Assembly: GCF_047511655.1 (NCBI RefSeq)
Contig: NC_133387.1
Span: forward strand, 23,802,353 to 23,866,352
Direction of reading: 5' to 3'
Length of the DNA: 64,000 nt
Source of the DNA: Castor canadensis
Lineage: Eukaryota > Chordata > Mammalia > Rodentia > Castoridae
Each line of letters begins with the position of its first letter. Position 1 is the first letter of the stretch. Below are positions 48,466-60,654 of the stretch, piece by piece. The position numbers were made by a program, and so were the translations under genes. A model generated the notes under the pieces. The model was not told where the DNA came from, did no database searches, and saw nothing but the letters and a program-made list of their open reading frames with translations.

Positions 48466-51435
48466 GTATGCAGAATAATGGTCCCCTAATCATGTACAAG
48501 TCCCAGTTCCTAGGACCTGGAACTATGTTATACAGCAAAGGGGAATTAAAGCAGATAGGATTAGCTGGGATTATTCAAGTAGACCCTTTAAGGACACAAT
48601 GGTTGCTAAAAATGAAGTGGGCTGCAGAGGAAGAGTGTCAGTAAAGAGATGTGATGACAGAAGCAAGGCCAGAGAGCTGCATTGCTGCTGGATTTGAAGA
48701 CTGGAAGGAGCCACTCATAGGGGAATATGAATGACCTCCAGAAGCTGGAACAAGCAAGGAAATGCACACCCTCTGTCTTACCCATTTTCTGTTGAGAAAA
48801 CAAAATGCCTAAAGCTGGGTACTTTAGAAAGAAGAGACGTTTATTTAGCTCACAGTTTTTGAGACTGAAAGTTCAAGATTGTGTAGCCCCGTCTGTTTGG
48901 TCTCTGAGGAGGGCACCATGGCTGATAGCATCACAGTGGTAGGACTGTGTGCAGAAACGGTCACACAGGAAAACAGGAAGCCAGAGAGATTCAGGGGCCA
49001 GACTTCCATTTTTTTTTTTGTCTTTTCTTTTTTGGTGCTGGGATCGAACCCAGGGCCTCATGCATGCTAGGCAAGCGCTGTACCACCGAGCTACATCCTA
49101 GCCCCCATTTTTTTTTTATTTTATTATAACTTGCTCTTTCAGGACTATGTCCTGAGAGAACTACATTAGTCCCTTCTGAGAGCAGTGCTCTAATGACCTA
49201 ATCACCTTCCACTAGGCTTCACCTCTTGCAGGTTCTACTACTTGTACACTCATCTTGCAGTGTGTGGGCCCTTGGGGAACATACTCAAGTCATAGCAATC
49301 CCTTTAGCTTCCAAGGAAACACAGCCATGTTGATATTTTCAGTTTAGCCCAGGGAGACCAGTTTTGGACTTTTAACTCACATAACTGTAAGAGAAATGAA
49401 AGGTGTGAATTTTATCAAAGTACATTATATGCATGAGTGGAAACTTAGTAATGATATTCCCTTGCATTAATTAATATATGCTAATTTAAAAAATGAATAT
49501 TGCCGTAAGCCTCTAAGTTTATGCTACTTTATTATAGCAGCAACAAAAAACTAATACAGGTCCTGGTACAGTGACTTATGCTTGTTATCCCAGCTACCCA
49601 GAAGGTGGGGATTGGGAAGATTGCAGTTTGAGGCCAGTGCCAAAAGTGAGTGAGACCCTATCTCAACAAATAAACTGGGTGTGGAGGTTCATATCTTTAG
49701 TCCCAGCTGTATGGGAGGCATAGGTAGGATTGTGCTCTGAGGCCAGCCTCAGAGGAAAATGTAAAACCCTATTCAAAAAATAACTAAAGCAAAAAAGGAC
49801 TTGGGGTATGGCTCAAGTGGTAGAGCACCTGCCTGACAAGCACTAGTTTAAACCCCAGTACTGCCAAAAAAACAAAAACAAAAAAACCAAAAGAAAAAAC
49901 TGAATACAGGTATCAGATTTTTTGGTACCTGGAAGTGGGTACTATTGCAACAAATACTTAAAAATGTGGAAGTAGCTTTGGAGTGAGGAAATGAACATAT
50001 GCTGGAAGACTTTTGAGGCACATGATAGAAAAACCCAGTAGAAATGTGTTTGTTAATAATGGTGCTAGACTCAGAAGTAAGGATCGGGAAGCTGTTGTGA
50101 GTAGACTGCTGGTGAAAACGTGGACAGGGAAGGTGCTGATATGGGGCTCAGAAGAGAATTAATAATTCGGAAGCTTACAGAAAACCGAGTAGAATTGTGC
50201 ATGTGATCATGTGGGAAGCAGGAACAGAGGATATTCCATGCAAAGTGTTGAAGGTGCACCTACCTTCTTTTTTGCTGCTTTTAGTTAACTTTGAAAGTAG
50301 AGAAGTAAATCCAGGGGAGATCCTTAAGTGATAAGAGAGTTAAGACTTGATGATTTTGGAAATTTTCAGTCTACCCTAATGTCAAAGGCTATTACAACCA
50401 AGAGATTCACTGTCAGAAATGTGTGCTCTAGAAAAAAAACAAAGGCATCATGGCACAACCTTTTGCTGGAACCTTAGATCAAAAGGTCATCGTATTCACT
50501 CACACAAATGCTGTAAAGCTTGTAGATTCCCTAAGCAGCCAAGCCGAAGCTGAAAATAGAGATGGGATTGCCCAGCACGATCTGTGGAGGAGCCTCTTGT
50601 GTAATAGAGTAAGTCTTTGTACTTACATGGTAGAGCCACAAGGTGCTCAAGAATATTACACCAGCAGAAGCACTACCAGCTGGGACTTGGAGGGACAGAG
50701 AGAGGACAGAGTAGAAGAAGGCTGTCAGTACCCCAGAACTCTACAGCGGGAAAGAGGCTGACGGAGCTGAATGCGTGCTAGCTGCCTTTTATGAAAAAGC
50801 AGAGGGTGGGCGTGAAGGGTGGCACTGAGAACTATGTAGAATTCTGCCCAGACAGAAACCTGCCAGTTCGCCTAGTAGCCACATACTTACCTGTGAGCAG
50901 TTATACTCCTAGGTATTTACCAGAGGAAAATGAAGACACATGGCCATAGAAAACACACTGCATAAGAATTTCATAACAAAAATACACTTTAAAATCACTT
51001 GCTACCAGCAACTTTGCTTTCCATGTTCTCTGTTTTTGAATGGGCAGATCTGTAATTGTTATCCTAAGACAGTTCCACTGTGTTTTGGGAGCAAGGAATT
51101 TGTATTCTAGTCTCATGGGTCCAGAATGAAAAGGAATCTCACCTGAACCTAATTTAATGATTTTGATAATAAGATTAAAACTTTGGAATCAGTGAAATTT
51201 AGATGAGATTTTGGACTTTGAATTGATGCTGCAGTGGGTGAGATTTTTGGGGGGATTTTAAGATAGTAAATATATTTTGCATGTAAAATGATGCAGCTCT
51301 GATGACACAGTAATTTTTAGTTCAGCGAGACCTATGTTGGGCTTCAGTGCTACAGAGTGGTAATATGATTAACGGTGTGCTGTTAAAGCCCCAACTGTGG
51401 TAATTTGTTTCAGCAGGAATAGAAATCTAACAATG
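48466..51435 (+). mobile_element. MaLR LTR element with nested insertions
   Basis: A 5' LTR begins near 48466 (ATAATGGTCCCCTAATCATG; GTGATGACAGAAGCAAGG; AGAAGCTGGAACAAGCAAGG) and ends near 49558 (AACAAAAAACTAATACAG). Inside it sit an inverted MaLR-like LTR (48788-49320), which itself holds an inverted ID SINE (49030-49107), and an L1 tail piece (49400-49495). A trimeric SINE (49560-49885) sits at the LTR edge. An internal region follows (49910-51380; GTACCTGGAAGTGGGTACTA, TGGAAGTAGCTTTGGAGTGA), then a stub of the 3' LTR (51385-51435). All frames are broken; it is a dead endogenous retrovirus-like element. Confidence 0.65.
49560..49885 (+). repeat. B1-B1-ID trimeric SINE
   Basis: Two B1 units (TACAGTGACTTATGCTTGTT...; TGGGTGTGGAGGTTCATATC...) plus ID (GGGGTATGGCTCAAGTGGTA...) and an (AAAAAC)n tail. 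Same architecture as at 4650. Confidence 0.9.
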
Positions 51436-51509
51436 CAGATGACCATTATGTACACACAGATGATTGGATTACCTGGCAAAAGACTATGAGAGGTTAACGT
51501 ACCAGAAGG

Positions 51510-51790
51510 CAGCCTGGTGTGGTGACTTACAACTGTAGTCCTCAACCTAGGAGGTGGAGATTGGGAGGATCACAGTTTGATGTCAGCCCAGGCAAAAAAT
51601 AGCAAGACTCCATCTCAACAAGTAAGCCGGGCATAGTGGTACATGCCTGTAGTCCCAGCTATGGTGGAGGCATAGGTGGGAAGAGGCCAGCTGGGGAAAA
51701 AGCGTGAGGTCCTATCTGAAAAATAACTGAAAACAAACAGGGCTGGGGGTGTGTTGCATCTGCCTAGGAAGTGCAAGGTCGCAGATAGTT
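51510..51790 (+). repeat. B1-B1-ID trimeric SINE
   Basis: CCTGGTGTGGTGACTTACAA (B1), CCGGGCATAGTGGTACATGC (B1) and a shortened ID (GGCTGGGGGTGTGTTGCATC, then GAAGTGCAAGG). The ID part has lost its middle and end. Confidence 0.8.
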
Positions 51791-51829
51791 CACAAAAGAA
51801 TATCGTTGCATGGATGATAAGCACATGGA

Positions 51830-52200
51830 TGTGTTCTAAATGTTGTTAGTCATCAGGGAAATACAAATAAAAACTTTCATAAGATGTCATGCCATCTTGA
51901 CTAGAACAGTTACAATATAAGTCTCAAAGTCTGCTTCAGTGCAGACTCTATGGAGCACTCAAAACCTGCAATACTCGATAGATGGGAACAAGAATGGTAT
52001 CACCTCCTTAGACAAGGTGGGGCAGTTTCTACTTGGAGATATTTACCCAAGGAAAGTGACAAAACATGCTGTGGTACTGTACATGACTCTAGTTGAGAAC
52101 TGAGACACTATAAATCCATCCACTTACTCGAGAAATAGACAAGACTGATGCAGTTCTTCTGTTTGAATGGTATAGTTGTCCCCAATTTTACTTCTGAGGA
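51830..52200 (+). mobile_element. L1 ORF2 3' fragment
   Basis: GTCATCAGGGAAATACAAAT, ATGCCATCTTGACTAGAACA and TATTTACCCAAGGAAAGTGA lie in the order of the L1 ORF2 end. 52540-52640 beyond it looks like an L2 3' relic. Confidence 0.65.
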
Positions 52201-52829
52201 GTGACTGCCAGGACATGGGTTAGAACAAGAAAGTGAAAGCAGTGAAACTCGCTTCCAAACATCTCTGGTACTGGGATTAAACCAGTGGTCTTGCCCATGC
52301 TAGCAAGCTAGTTGATTCTCTGTGTCTTTTTACATGCTGCTTCTTGTGCTTAGAGTTACCCTACTTCCTTTTCATGTAGCTCAATATGTGTCATTGTATG
52401 TATTGACTTCCCTTTTCTTCTTGGCAGATTAGTCTTCTCTGTTATTCTTCCAACTTTTTGTTGTTACCTCTATTCTAGTATTTAGTACATTGTTCTGTAA
52501 TTATTTGATTCCATGTTCTGCTCTCTGCACTCTTTCTCCAGAGCAAGAATCCTATCTTACACAGTTTTGTGGCGTTAATAGCTGCCACAGTACCTTTCAT
52601 GTATTAGGAATGCAGTGAAAGTTTAGTGCATTAAATAAACTATCTTCCAAGCAAAGGAGGTGGAATCTTAAAGATTATGCTTCTTCCTCCTCTGCGCCAC
52701 CTAGGCAGAAAAGAAGAAAGGTGGCTTTTATAGGTTTTGAGAAGCCTTTCCTTTGTCCTGTTTTCCTTTTGCTTTCTTCTGTCCTGTTTGCAAGTCAGAT
52801 GTCTTCATTTATTTGGATTAATACTTATT

Positions 52830-53160
52830 CTCTTTTCAAATGAAATTGTGGCAGACTTTTGAGGAGAGATGATGAAATGATGCCATGTTATAAACTTCCT
52901 CTTCAAAACCTATTGAACAGTAGTGAATAAAAATGAAAGTGGTGTCTTTTAATTCCAGCCAGGAGGAAGTAAGGCCATCACAACTCTTCTTTCCCAGAAA
53001 CCCCAAGAAAAACCTCTGCAAGAATGCAAAGACAACCACCTGAAGCCTCCAAAAAGAAAATAATAGCAGGCAACTTGGCGAGAGCAAACCATACTTAGCC
53101 AATGACCAATAAAATAATGGCCACTTTTCATGGATTGTTCTTCATTTTACTCTGGACAGG
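52830..53160 (+). mobile_element. Probable old L1 5' UTR piece
   Basis: TTATAAACTTCCTCTTCAAA... and AAGACAACCACCTGAAGCCT resemble old L1 5' sequence. 53160-53815 may continue it, but I cannot be sure. Confidence 0.35.
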
Positions 53161-53819
53161 CTGAATTAGGAACGCTGTACTGGGATGTGGGGGTGGGGAG
53201 TCAGCAGAGACTTAACAGAGAGGTCTATCTTTTTGGCCTGAGCACAGGTTTAATGGGAAAAAGCCACTTGTAAGCTGGATGCAGAGGATGGGGGGACAAA
53301 CCTTGTTTTTGTTTTCCTCTTTTTTCTCTTAGTACTGTCCTGTGGCCAGCTCAGTTGTGGTAAAACTATTCTGGTCTGACAGTGGTGTTGTGGTCACCTG
53401 AAGCCCTTAGAAAAGAAGCTTCTGTTGGGTGATGAGTTGGTGGCAGGGTGGGGACCACATTATTATCTCCTTTCTGTTTTTTGTCTTTGTCCTGGGGTGG
53501 GCCCAGTTGTGTAAAATTGTGTAGGAAAGGTTAAAACTCACAGACCCACATACTTCTGGCGAACAGACCTGGGAAAGAGGGTTTTTGAGAGCCAGAGAGT
53601 CTGGGAGGAATGACTTGAGGAAAGACCTGGACGGATGGGTGCCTTACCAAAGCAGCACACATGTGGAACACTCTGGAAGAAGCACAGGAGAAGACCTGAA
53701 ACATGAGCTGGCGTAGGTATCAACAGGCACAGGACAGGTAGAACTTGCAATCCGGAACTGACTGGGTCAATTCCTTGTTGAAACCAAAGCATCAATGTTG
53801 CCAACTGTTTTAATAGGAC

Positions 53820-55173
53820 ATGTTTAAAATGTCCAGGATGCAAAAAGCCATCTGTAGATTCACTGCAATGTAGTCCCTGTCAGAATATCTATGTCATTCT
53901 TTATACAACTTTAAAAAATTCTAAAATTCATGTGGAAGCACAAAGAACCTCAAATAGCTAAACATTCCTGAGCACAAAGAGCAATGCTGGAGGCATCACA
54001 ATACCTGTTTCAAAGTATACTACAGAGCCACAGTAACAAAAACAGCATGGTATTGGCATAAAAACAGACAGATTAATGGAGGCCCAGAAATAAACCCACT
54101 CACCTCTAGTCAACTGATTCTTGACAGGTGCCAAAAACACACTTTTGGGAAAAAGACAGCCTTTTCAACAAATGGTGCTGGGGAAACTTTATATCTATAT
54201 ATAGAAGACTGAAACTAGACCCATATCTCTCATCTTGTACTAAAATCAACTCAATGAAGTTTCAAGACTTCAATGTAAGACCCAAAACTTTGAAACTACT
54301 AGAGACTACTAGGGGAAACTCTTCAAGATATTGTCACAGTTAGTGATCTCCTGAACAGGACTCCAGTAGCCCAGGAAACAAAAGCAAGAACTGACAAGTG
54401 GGATTACATCAAATTAAGAAGCTTCTGTATAAGAGACTCATGCTTATAATCCTCAGTACTTGGGGAGGCAGAGACAGGAGGATCATGAGTTTGACACCAG
54501 TTTGGGCAAAAGTTAGCGAGACACTATCTCAAAAACAAAATACAAACAAAATGGTTATAAGTGTGGCTCAAGTGGTAGAGCACTTGTCTAGTTGTGAGGC
54601 CCTGGGTTCAATCCTCAGTACCAGGCAGGAGCTTCTGTTCAACAAAGGAAACAATCAGAGTAGAAGGAAATCTTTGCCAGCTGTTCATCTGACAGAGGAT
54701 TAATATCCAGAATATATAAGGAATTCAAAAATCAAATTAAAAGAACAAACAATCCAATAAAAAAAGGGCAAATGACCTGAAAAGACACCTCTCAAAGGAA
54801 GTAAAAGATGCTCAGTATCTTAGCCATCAGAATCTGAAAATCAAAACTGCATTGACACTCGATCTCTCCCTAGTCAGAATGGCTCTTACCAAAAAATAAA
54901 CGTTAGCGAGGATGTGGAGAAAAAGAAACCCTGTATACTGTTAGTGGGACTGGAGATTAGTACAGCCACTATGGAAAAGAGTATCGAGTGTCTGCAAAAA
55001 CCTAAAAAGAAAACTACCTTATTATGATCTAGGTATACCACTTCTGGATATTTATCTCAAGGAAATGAATCAGCATATGAGAAAGATACCCGGATACTCA
55101 TGTTTATTACGGCACTAGTCATAATAGCCAAGCTATGGAATCAGCTTCGGTGCCCTTCAACAGATGAGTGGAT
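53820..55173 (+). mobile_element. L1 ORF2 3' half
   Basis: CAGAGCCACAGTAACAAAAA, TTTTCAACAAATGGTGCTGG, ACAAGTGGGATTACATCAAA and ATGGCTCTTACCAAAAAATA are successive ORF2 landmarks. A B1-ID SINE at about 54424-54630 splits it, flanked by AGCTTCTGT. The element stops at the junction described next. Confidence 0.85.
54424..54630 (+). repeat. B1-ID SINE in L1
   Basis: GACTCATGCTTATAATCCTC...ID part AAGTGTGGCTCAAGTGGTAG...TCAGTACC, flanked by the direct repeat AGCTTCTGT from the L1 target. Confidence 0.9.
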
Positions 55174-55802
55174 AAGAAATGACAAGGAAACTGAGGAGGG
55201 AAGGTGGGAGAGGGTGGAAGAGGGGGGCGGGGGGAGAAATGACCCAAACAATGTATCCACATGTGAATAAATGAATAAAAAAAAAGAAATGAAGATGTAT
55301 TATAGATAAATAGGAAAAGGGGATAGTTCTTCTATTTCACTCCCTACCATTCATAAAACAGCAGTTGGTCATGGAACTTCTGCTTCATCTCTGAAGAGTT
55401 CAAAGAAAAGAGCAAATACATAGATAATGAAAACTGTGAATCTGTAAGACTAGGATATATTTTGTTGGTGACAATAGACACTGAAATTAAGTGTTAAAAT
55501 AATGTAACAGCCTGTGACTGTGCTAGGTTGTGTGGAGATGGAAAGCAGGAAAAATGTAGCAGAAGGATAAAAATGGGCAGTAGAAGCTTCTGAAGTGTAC
55601 AACATTTGTGTTTGGACCTTGATTTGGAAGACTTGCAAGACCCAATGGAAGAACAGAGCAGAAAAGGATAAAGAAGTGAATTTTAGAAAAACCTTAACTT
55701 CACAAGAGTGACTAGTTCATCCATGAGGGCATTCATTATAATGTATAACTATTAATAAACTGCACTCTACCTCTGGGGGGAAAAAAAAAGAAATGACAAG
55801 GA
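55174..55802 (+). mobile_element. L1 insertion with 3' transduction
   Basis: AAGAAATGACAAGGA occurs at 55174-55188 and 55788-55802. Between the copies: a G-rich L1 3' UTR end with its own tail (55189-55285, ending AATGAATAAAAAAAAA), about 495 bp of non-L1 sequence, AATAAA at 55754-55759, GGGGGG and a terminal A tract at 55781. One 15-bp target duplication enclosing both parts is the expected mark of an L1 transcript that read through its own poly(A) signal and carried flanking DNA along. Confidence 0.75.
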
Positions 55803-56555
55803 GAAAATAGTGAAACAGAAGAAATATAAAAATCCTGAAACAAATTAACAGACTTTTTCTCTTTTCTTCTGGTAGTAATGGGGTTTGAACTCAGGGCCTC
55901 ATGCCTGCTAGGCAGGTGCTCTACCACTTGAGCCACTCCACCAGCCCTTTTTGGTGTTGGGTATTTTCGAGATAGGGTCTCATGAACTATTTGCCCAGGC
56001 TGGCCTTGAATTGCGATCCTCTTGCGTTCTGCCTCCTGAGTAGCTAGGGTTACAGGTGTGGCACTCAGCAAACAGATGTCTTTTAGATCTATTTGAAACC
56101 TAGATGAAATGGATAACTTCCTAGGGAAGTACAAGTTGCCAAAAATAATTCTGTTCTTTTTTAAAATGGGAGGAACACTAAACATATTTCTACTGAGTCA
56201 GCAGCAAGGCAAGGTTTTTCATCATCTTCACTACTATTCAACATTGTACTATAGGTATTAAGCAGTGCAGTTAGATAGGAGAAACCAATATGAAACATGA
56301 ATGAGTTAACAAAGAAGTAAATCTGTGCTTTTAGATGATCTGATTGAATACCTGGAAACCCTGAATGATCAAAATAAATGGAACTCAATAAAAGAATTTA
56401 GTACAATAGCAGGGTATAAAATTAACATAAATATTAGAAGTCTTCATATGAACAAACAACACATAGAGGTCAGCATGGTAGACAGAGTCCCATTTACAGC
56501 AACAACTATAGAGAGATTAAATTCTTAGGAATAAATTGACAATAAAGGTATAAGA
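55803..56555 (+). mobile_element. L1 ORF2 reverse-transcriptase region fragment
   Basis: AGATGAAATGGATAACTTCC and the 56325-56528 frame (ETLNDQNKWNSIKEFSTIAG, YKINI, PFTATTI) match the reverse-transcriptase region of L1 ORF2. An inverted ID-B1 SINE (55868-56065) interrupts it; AACAGA flanks the SINE. Confidence 0.8.
55868..56065 (-). repeat. ID-B1 SINE
   Basis: GGGGTTTGAACTCAGGGCCT, GGTGCTCTACCACTTGAGCC, then TTTTCGAGATAGGGTCTCAT and GAGTAGCTAGGGTTACAGG. One of the least diverged copies in the window. Confidence 0.95.
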
Positions 56556-56589
56556 TTTATGAGGGGAAACCCCTGCCATAAACCCCTGC

Positions 56590-56870
56590 TGGTCTGAATG
56601 TTTGTCTCCTCAAATTTTATATTTTAAAATCCTAAGCCCCAAAGTGATTCTCACATGGTAGCAGAGACTAGCTAGTTCTCCACTGTAGTTTTTCAGACTG
56701 ACACTGATCTCAGTCACAAGAGCACTAGTATCACGATCTAGTCACCTTCTAAATGCTCCACTTCTAAACACCATAGTCAGATTAAGTTTCCACCCTCATA
56801 GTACCCACAACAGGGATTAAATTTCAACACAGGAACCCTTGAGGGACACACTCAAACCATGCCAGTCCAT
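56590..56870. mobile_element. Rearranged MaLR-type LTR pieces
   Basis: TGGTCTGAATGTTTGTCTCC is an LTR start on the + strand, while CACCCTCATAGTACCCACAA and GAGGGACACACTCAAACCAT read as an inverted LTR end. The two parts seem to be in opposite orientation. Confidence 0.5.
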
Positions 56871-57089
56871 ATCTTATATATGTGAACAAAACTCCAAATG
56901 GATAAGGAATGTAAAAATTTAAGAATGAAGCCATAAACATACTAGAAGAAAGCATGGATTTATTTCCCATTAACCTTCATGTAGAGAAAAGCTTTGTTAA
57001 TTGTGACTAAAATTTTAGAAGCAATAAATTATCAGTAAGTTGGTAAATTTGTTAAACCATTTTTTCTAAAATGGTGTGTCAAAAATACC

Positions 57090-57325
57090 ATGAAAAGGCC
57101 ATGCATGGGAGTACATGCCTGTAATCAAAGCTTCTTGGGAGGTGGAGACAGGAGGATTGCAGTTCAAAGCCAACCAGGGCAAAAGTGCAAAACCGTATCT
57201 GACAAGTGACTAAAAGTAGAAAAGATAGGGGCCATAACTCACGAGGCAGAGCACTTGCCTAGCAAGTATGAGGCCCTGAGTTCAATCCCCAGTACCACCT
57301 AAAACAAACAACCAAGCAAAAACCA
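57090..57325 (+). repeat. B1-ID dimeric SINE
   Basis: GGCCATGCATGGGAGTACAT (B1), then GGGGCCATAACTCACGAGGC...TTCAATCCCCAGTACCACC (ID). ACCATGAAA flanks both ends. Confidence 0.9.
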
Positions 57326-58197
57326 CCATGAAATATAAAATGAACCAGGGATTTGCTATAGGTCCAAGCTATGATGGAAATAGCTCTTGATTTACTGTCA
57401 TGGTATACTACATGACATTGCTACTGTTTAATGGCAAAAGCAGTGTGGTAGTGGACATGACTATGAGATCCAATAGTTTTATTATAGTCTGTTTCACTTA
57501 GGCACCCTAATGGAATGATGGGATGGCCTATTAAATGCCACATTGAGGTGCTAGGTTGGAGAGGTTGAGAAATCTTACTCCAGGATGCAGTATATGCATT
57601 AACTTGATGGCAAGTATACTACTGTCACAATAAGTGCAATGCAGTAGACCCTTGGTATCCATGGGTATATGGTTCCAAGGAGACTGCCATCAAGGAAAGC
57701 CCGTGCTCAGGACACAGAGAGTTCAGTACTATGCTGCACATGCTTGATTCAGTATTCCCAGAATGCCACCCAACTCCTGCCAAAGACATGCCACCTTCCA
57801 ACAAATCTCACATTTTCACTTTATCACTTACAGCCTCTTTTGGTTTGGGATGATTACAATAACTTTTACTTTGGTTTTTGGGAGACATAGTTTCATAAAA
57901 TTAAGAGCAAGGAAACACTTGGCAGATCACAAAATAATTTAAACATAACTGACAATAACACCAGACTGAGATCTTCTCCACATCAGCTGAGCAGTGCAAT
58001 GCATGATTGGGAATTAAAAAAATTTTGTTTTTGAAATTTCTTCTGATTGATCTTTGACCACACTTGGTCATAATGGTATGTAATAAATCCATGAACAAGG
58101 CGAGCTTACTGTATGTGACATAATAATCAAGAAGAGGAAGTAGGATTGTCCCCTCTCACCCTCATTCTCAGTGACCCACTTATAGAATTTATGCATC
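57326..58197 (+). other. COPG2: COPG2 intron 5, nothing recognised
   Basis: No gene or confident repeat. Frames at 57669-57890 and 57901-58098 show no resemblance. Confidence 0.5.
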
Positions 58198-59327
58198 TGT
58201 TATGGTTCAAATGTTTGTGTCCCTACAAAACTCAGCCCAATAGTTCTAAGGAGTAGGGCCTATAGAAAGTGACTAGGTCATGAGGACCCTGTTCTCTTTA
58301 ATGGTGAATAGGGAATAGGGAACAACCAATGGTCCAACAAACAGTTTGTATCCTTGGGGATAAAGGTTTGAGTCACCTACCAGGTAAATAACAAAGACTA
58401 GAGGAAGTGCCTGCTGAGGGTGAGGGAAAAATAGAGTAGGTGGTTGGTCATAGGAAGGAGATGATGAATATCAGCTGTGGCCTTAGAATGAGTTGTAGCA
58501 GCAAGGGCTCTGCCATGTTCTACTCACCTTCCTGTGTTTAGTCTTTTGTAGACTTAATAGAGGACATGTACAAATTTGAGAAATGTGTACGGTAGACTGT
58601 ATTGGATACCTCTTCTGAGCCACTTCACATGGTTTCAGGCCTTATCTTTGGTTCTAGCTGTGGTACAATGAGCAGTATCGTGCAGTTCTCAGCCCACTTG
58701 TATTTATAGTGCCTTAGCTCAAGCAGGTACTGTGTGTTTTGTTTCCTGCCCAATGGGATTAGGTACTCCACCTTGTAACTCACCTGTATATCCCCCAGAA
58801 TTATGGGAGAACTGACACTCTTAGGTTAATGCTCAGTGTGGGGGCTAAGAGGGCTAGTGATTCTGAGATGTACTTCATATGGTTCCTTAGAAAATTGCTG
58901 CATCAGTCAGTTTTTTATTGCTGTAACAAAATACCTAACAGAAACAACTAAATGGAGGAAAGATTTATTTTGGCTCATGGCTTCAGTTCATGGTCAGTTG
59001 GCTCCACTGCTTCTGGGTCAGTGCTTCATTAGGTAGAATATCACTGTGGGAACAAAGTGGCTCACTTCCTTGTGTACAGAGGCAGAGAGTGGCAGAGGAA
59101 AGGGCCAAGGACAAGATACGCCTATCAGAAGGCATACTGCCGATAACTTACTTCCTTCAGCTAGAGTCATCTCTTCCAACTCCCAATAATGCCCTGAAAT
59201 TATGAATCTTCTGATTAAGTCAGAGCCCTCATGATCCCATCAAATCACAAAAAGCCTGTCAGCTGGCAACTAAGCCTTTTTAACACATGAGCCTTTTGGG
59301 GGACACTTCATATCCAAACCATAATAA
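58198..59327. mobile_element. Two MaLR-like LTR relics
   Basis: 58198-58330 begins GTTATGGTTCAAATGTTTGT on the + strand. 58898-59327 is inverted (CAGTCAGTTTTTTATTGCTG, ACAAAATACCTAACAG... to TTTGGGGGACACTTCATATC). The stretch between them is unassigned. Confidence 0.6.
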
Positions 59328-59504
59328 TTGCTTACTTAATAACTAGTTGCCAGCACCATTGGTCAACTGGAGAAAACTTTATATTGGTCCTATCTCTTTC
59401 CCTGTGCTGCTGCTTCCCTGTGAACACATTCCTCATGCAAGCCTTTGCTTGGGAAAATTTTTGCTTTTAAAAAGCAAAAAATTGAAGGGAATACAAGACA
59501 GAGG

Positions 59505-59720
59505 TGTGGAGCATGAGCTGGCAAATGATGGCCCTTGGCCAAAACCACTGCCTAATTTTGTAAGTAAAATCTTATTGAAACACAGCCTCTGTTTAATGTT
59601 GTGTATGACTGCTTTCTTCCTACAAAAGAATTGAGTCATGTTGAGGAGATATATATACATATATATATATATATAGTCTATATATATATATATATATATA
59701 TAGTCTGCAAACTCTAAAAC
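59505..59720 (+). mobile_element. hAT-type DNA transposon relic holding a (TA)n tract
   Basis: GAGCTGGCAAATGATGGCCC, ACTGCCTAATTTTGTAAGTA and TGAAACACAGCC are landmarks of a common mammalian non-autonomous DNA element. Its middle is replaced by TA repeats at 59648-59703, after which TAGTCTGCAAACTC returns to the element. Confidence 0.6.
59648..59703 (+). repeat. (TA)n microsatellite in two blocks
   Basis: Two near-pure TA runs separated by AGTC, with a second AGTC after the second run. This suggests internal duplication. Confidence 0.95.
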
Positions 59721-59759
59721 ACTAACAGACTTTTCCATGCCAACCCTGTTTCCTAATGC

Positions 59760-60330
59760 TGCCGTCACAATTTACTACAAAATATGTTCACCCTGTCATA
59801 ATATTCTCCAAAGACTAAGCCTATTATATTGACTCAAGTTCAAAATCTTACTACATTTCATAGCTCAAAAGTCCTAGATCTCATCATCTAAATCATCTAA
59901 ATGCAGGGTGGATGAGTTTCTGGGTGTGAGTCATCCTGGGGCAGAATAACTTGTCTTATAGTTTCACAGGTCCACACATCTCTCCATCTTTGCTCCAAAA
60001 ATACAGTGGCATTGTAGGCATAGACAGATACTCACCCTGTGTTCATTCCCATTCTAAAAAGCAGAAAATTGAAGGAAAGAAAGGAGTCTCTAGTACAAAA
60101 CAATTTTGAAATCCAGTCAGGAAAACTTTCCTGTCAAGGTGTCAAGGCTTGGTAATTTTCTTTGTGGGCTCCCAGCTCCACTCTTGTGTATGGATGCATA
60201 TGGCTGCTTTTATGCTACTACCGCAGAACTGAGTAGTTGTGAGGAGGTCATATAGCCTGCAAAGCCTAACGTATTTCTTAGATTGTCCTCTATCAGAGGT
60301 TTGCCAAAGACAGAAGTCCTTGTCTTTTGC
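59760..60330 (-). mobile_element. Probable MaLR internal relic and second hAT copy
   Basis: 59790-60190 (CAAGTTCAAAATCTTACTAC..., GAAATCCAGTCAGGAAAACT) resembles an inverted MaLR internal end. 60190-60330 (GCTGCTTTTATGCTACTACC, GCCTGCAAAGCCTAACGTAT) matches the DNA element whose other half is at 59505, here in the same reading direction. Confidence 0.45.
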
Positions 60331-60654
60331 TCTTTAAATAATACTAAGTGTCTGGAATAGTGTCTGCTGCAATTCAAAACAAAAAGAAAAGGGAGTAGAG
60401 CAACTTAATAGAGGTGAGAGGTCAAACCTTTTGACATTGCTGAAGCAGAAACTCAATTTATAGATAAAGCAAAAGTAAAATAGAAAAAAAAAATTCCTGA
60501 CATGAAGAAAGAAATTGACAAGTAAAAGTAATGCACTGTATTCAGACAAAAATTGTAACAGAGAGGCCAATACCAAGGTGCATCTGGTTAATTTATACTA
60601 TGAAGAGAAAGAATTGATAAGACTTCAGCAGAAAAATCTAGTCACTTAAAGTGA

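Noticed and set aside
50450-50761. 103-codon frame in COPG2 intron 5
   Set aside because: Lies in the decayed internal region of the MaLR element and resembles no intact protein.
56325-56528. Small open frame with protein similarity
   Set aside because: It is a piece of L1 ORF2 and not an independent gene.
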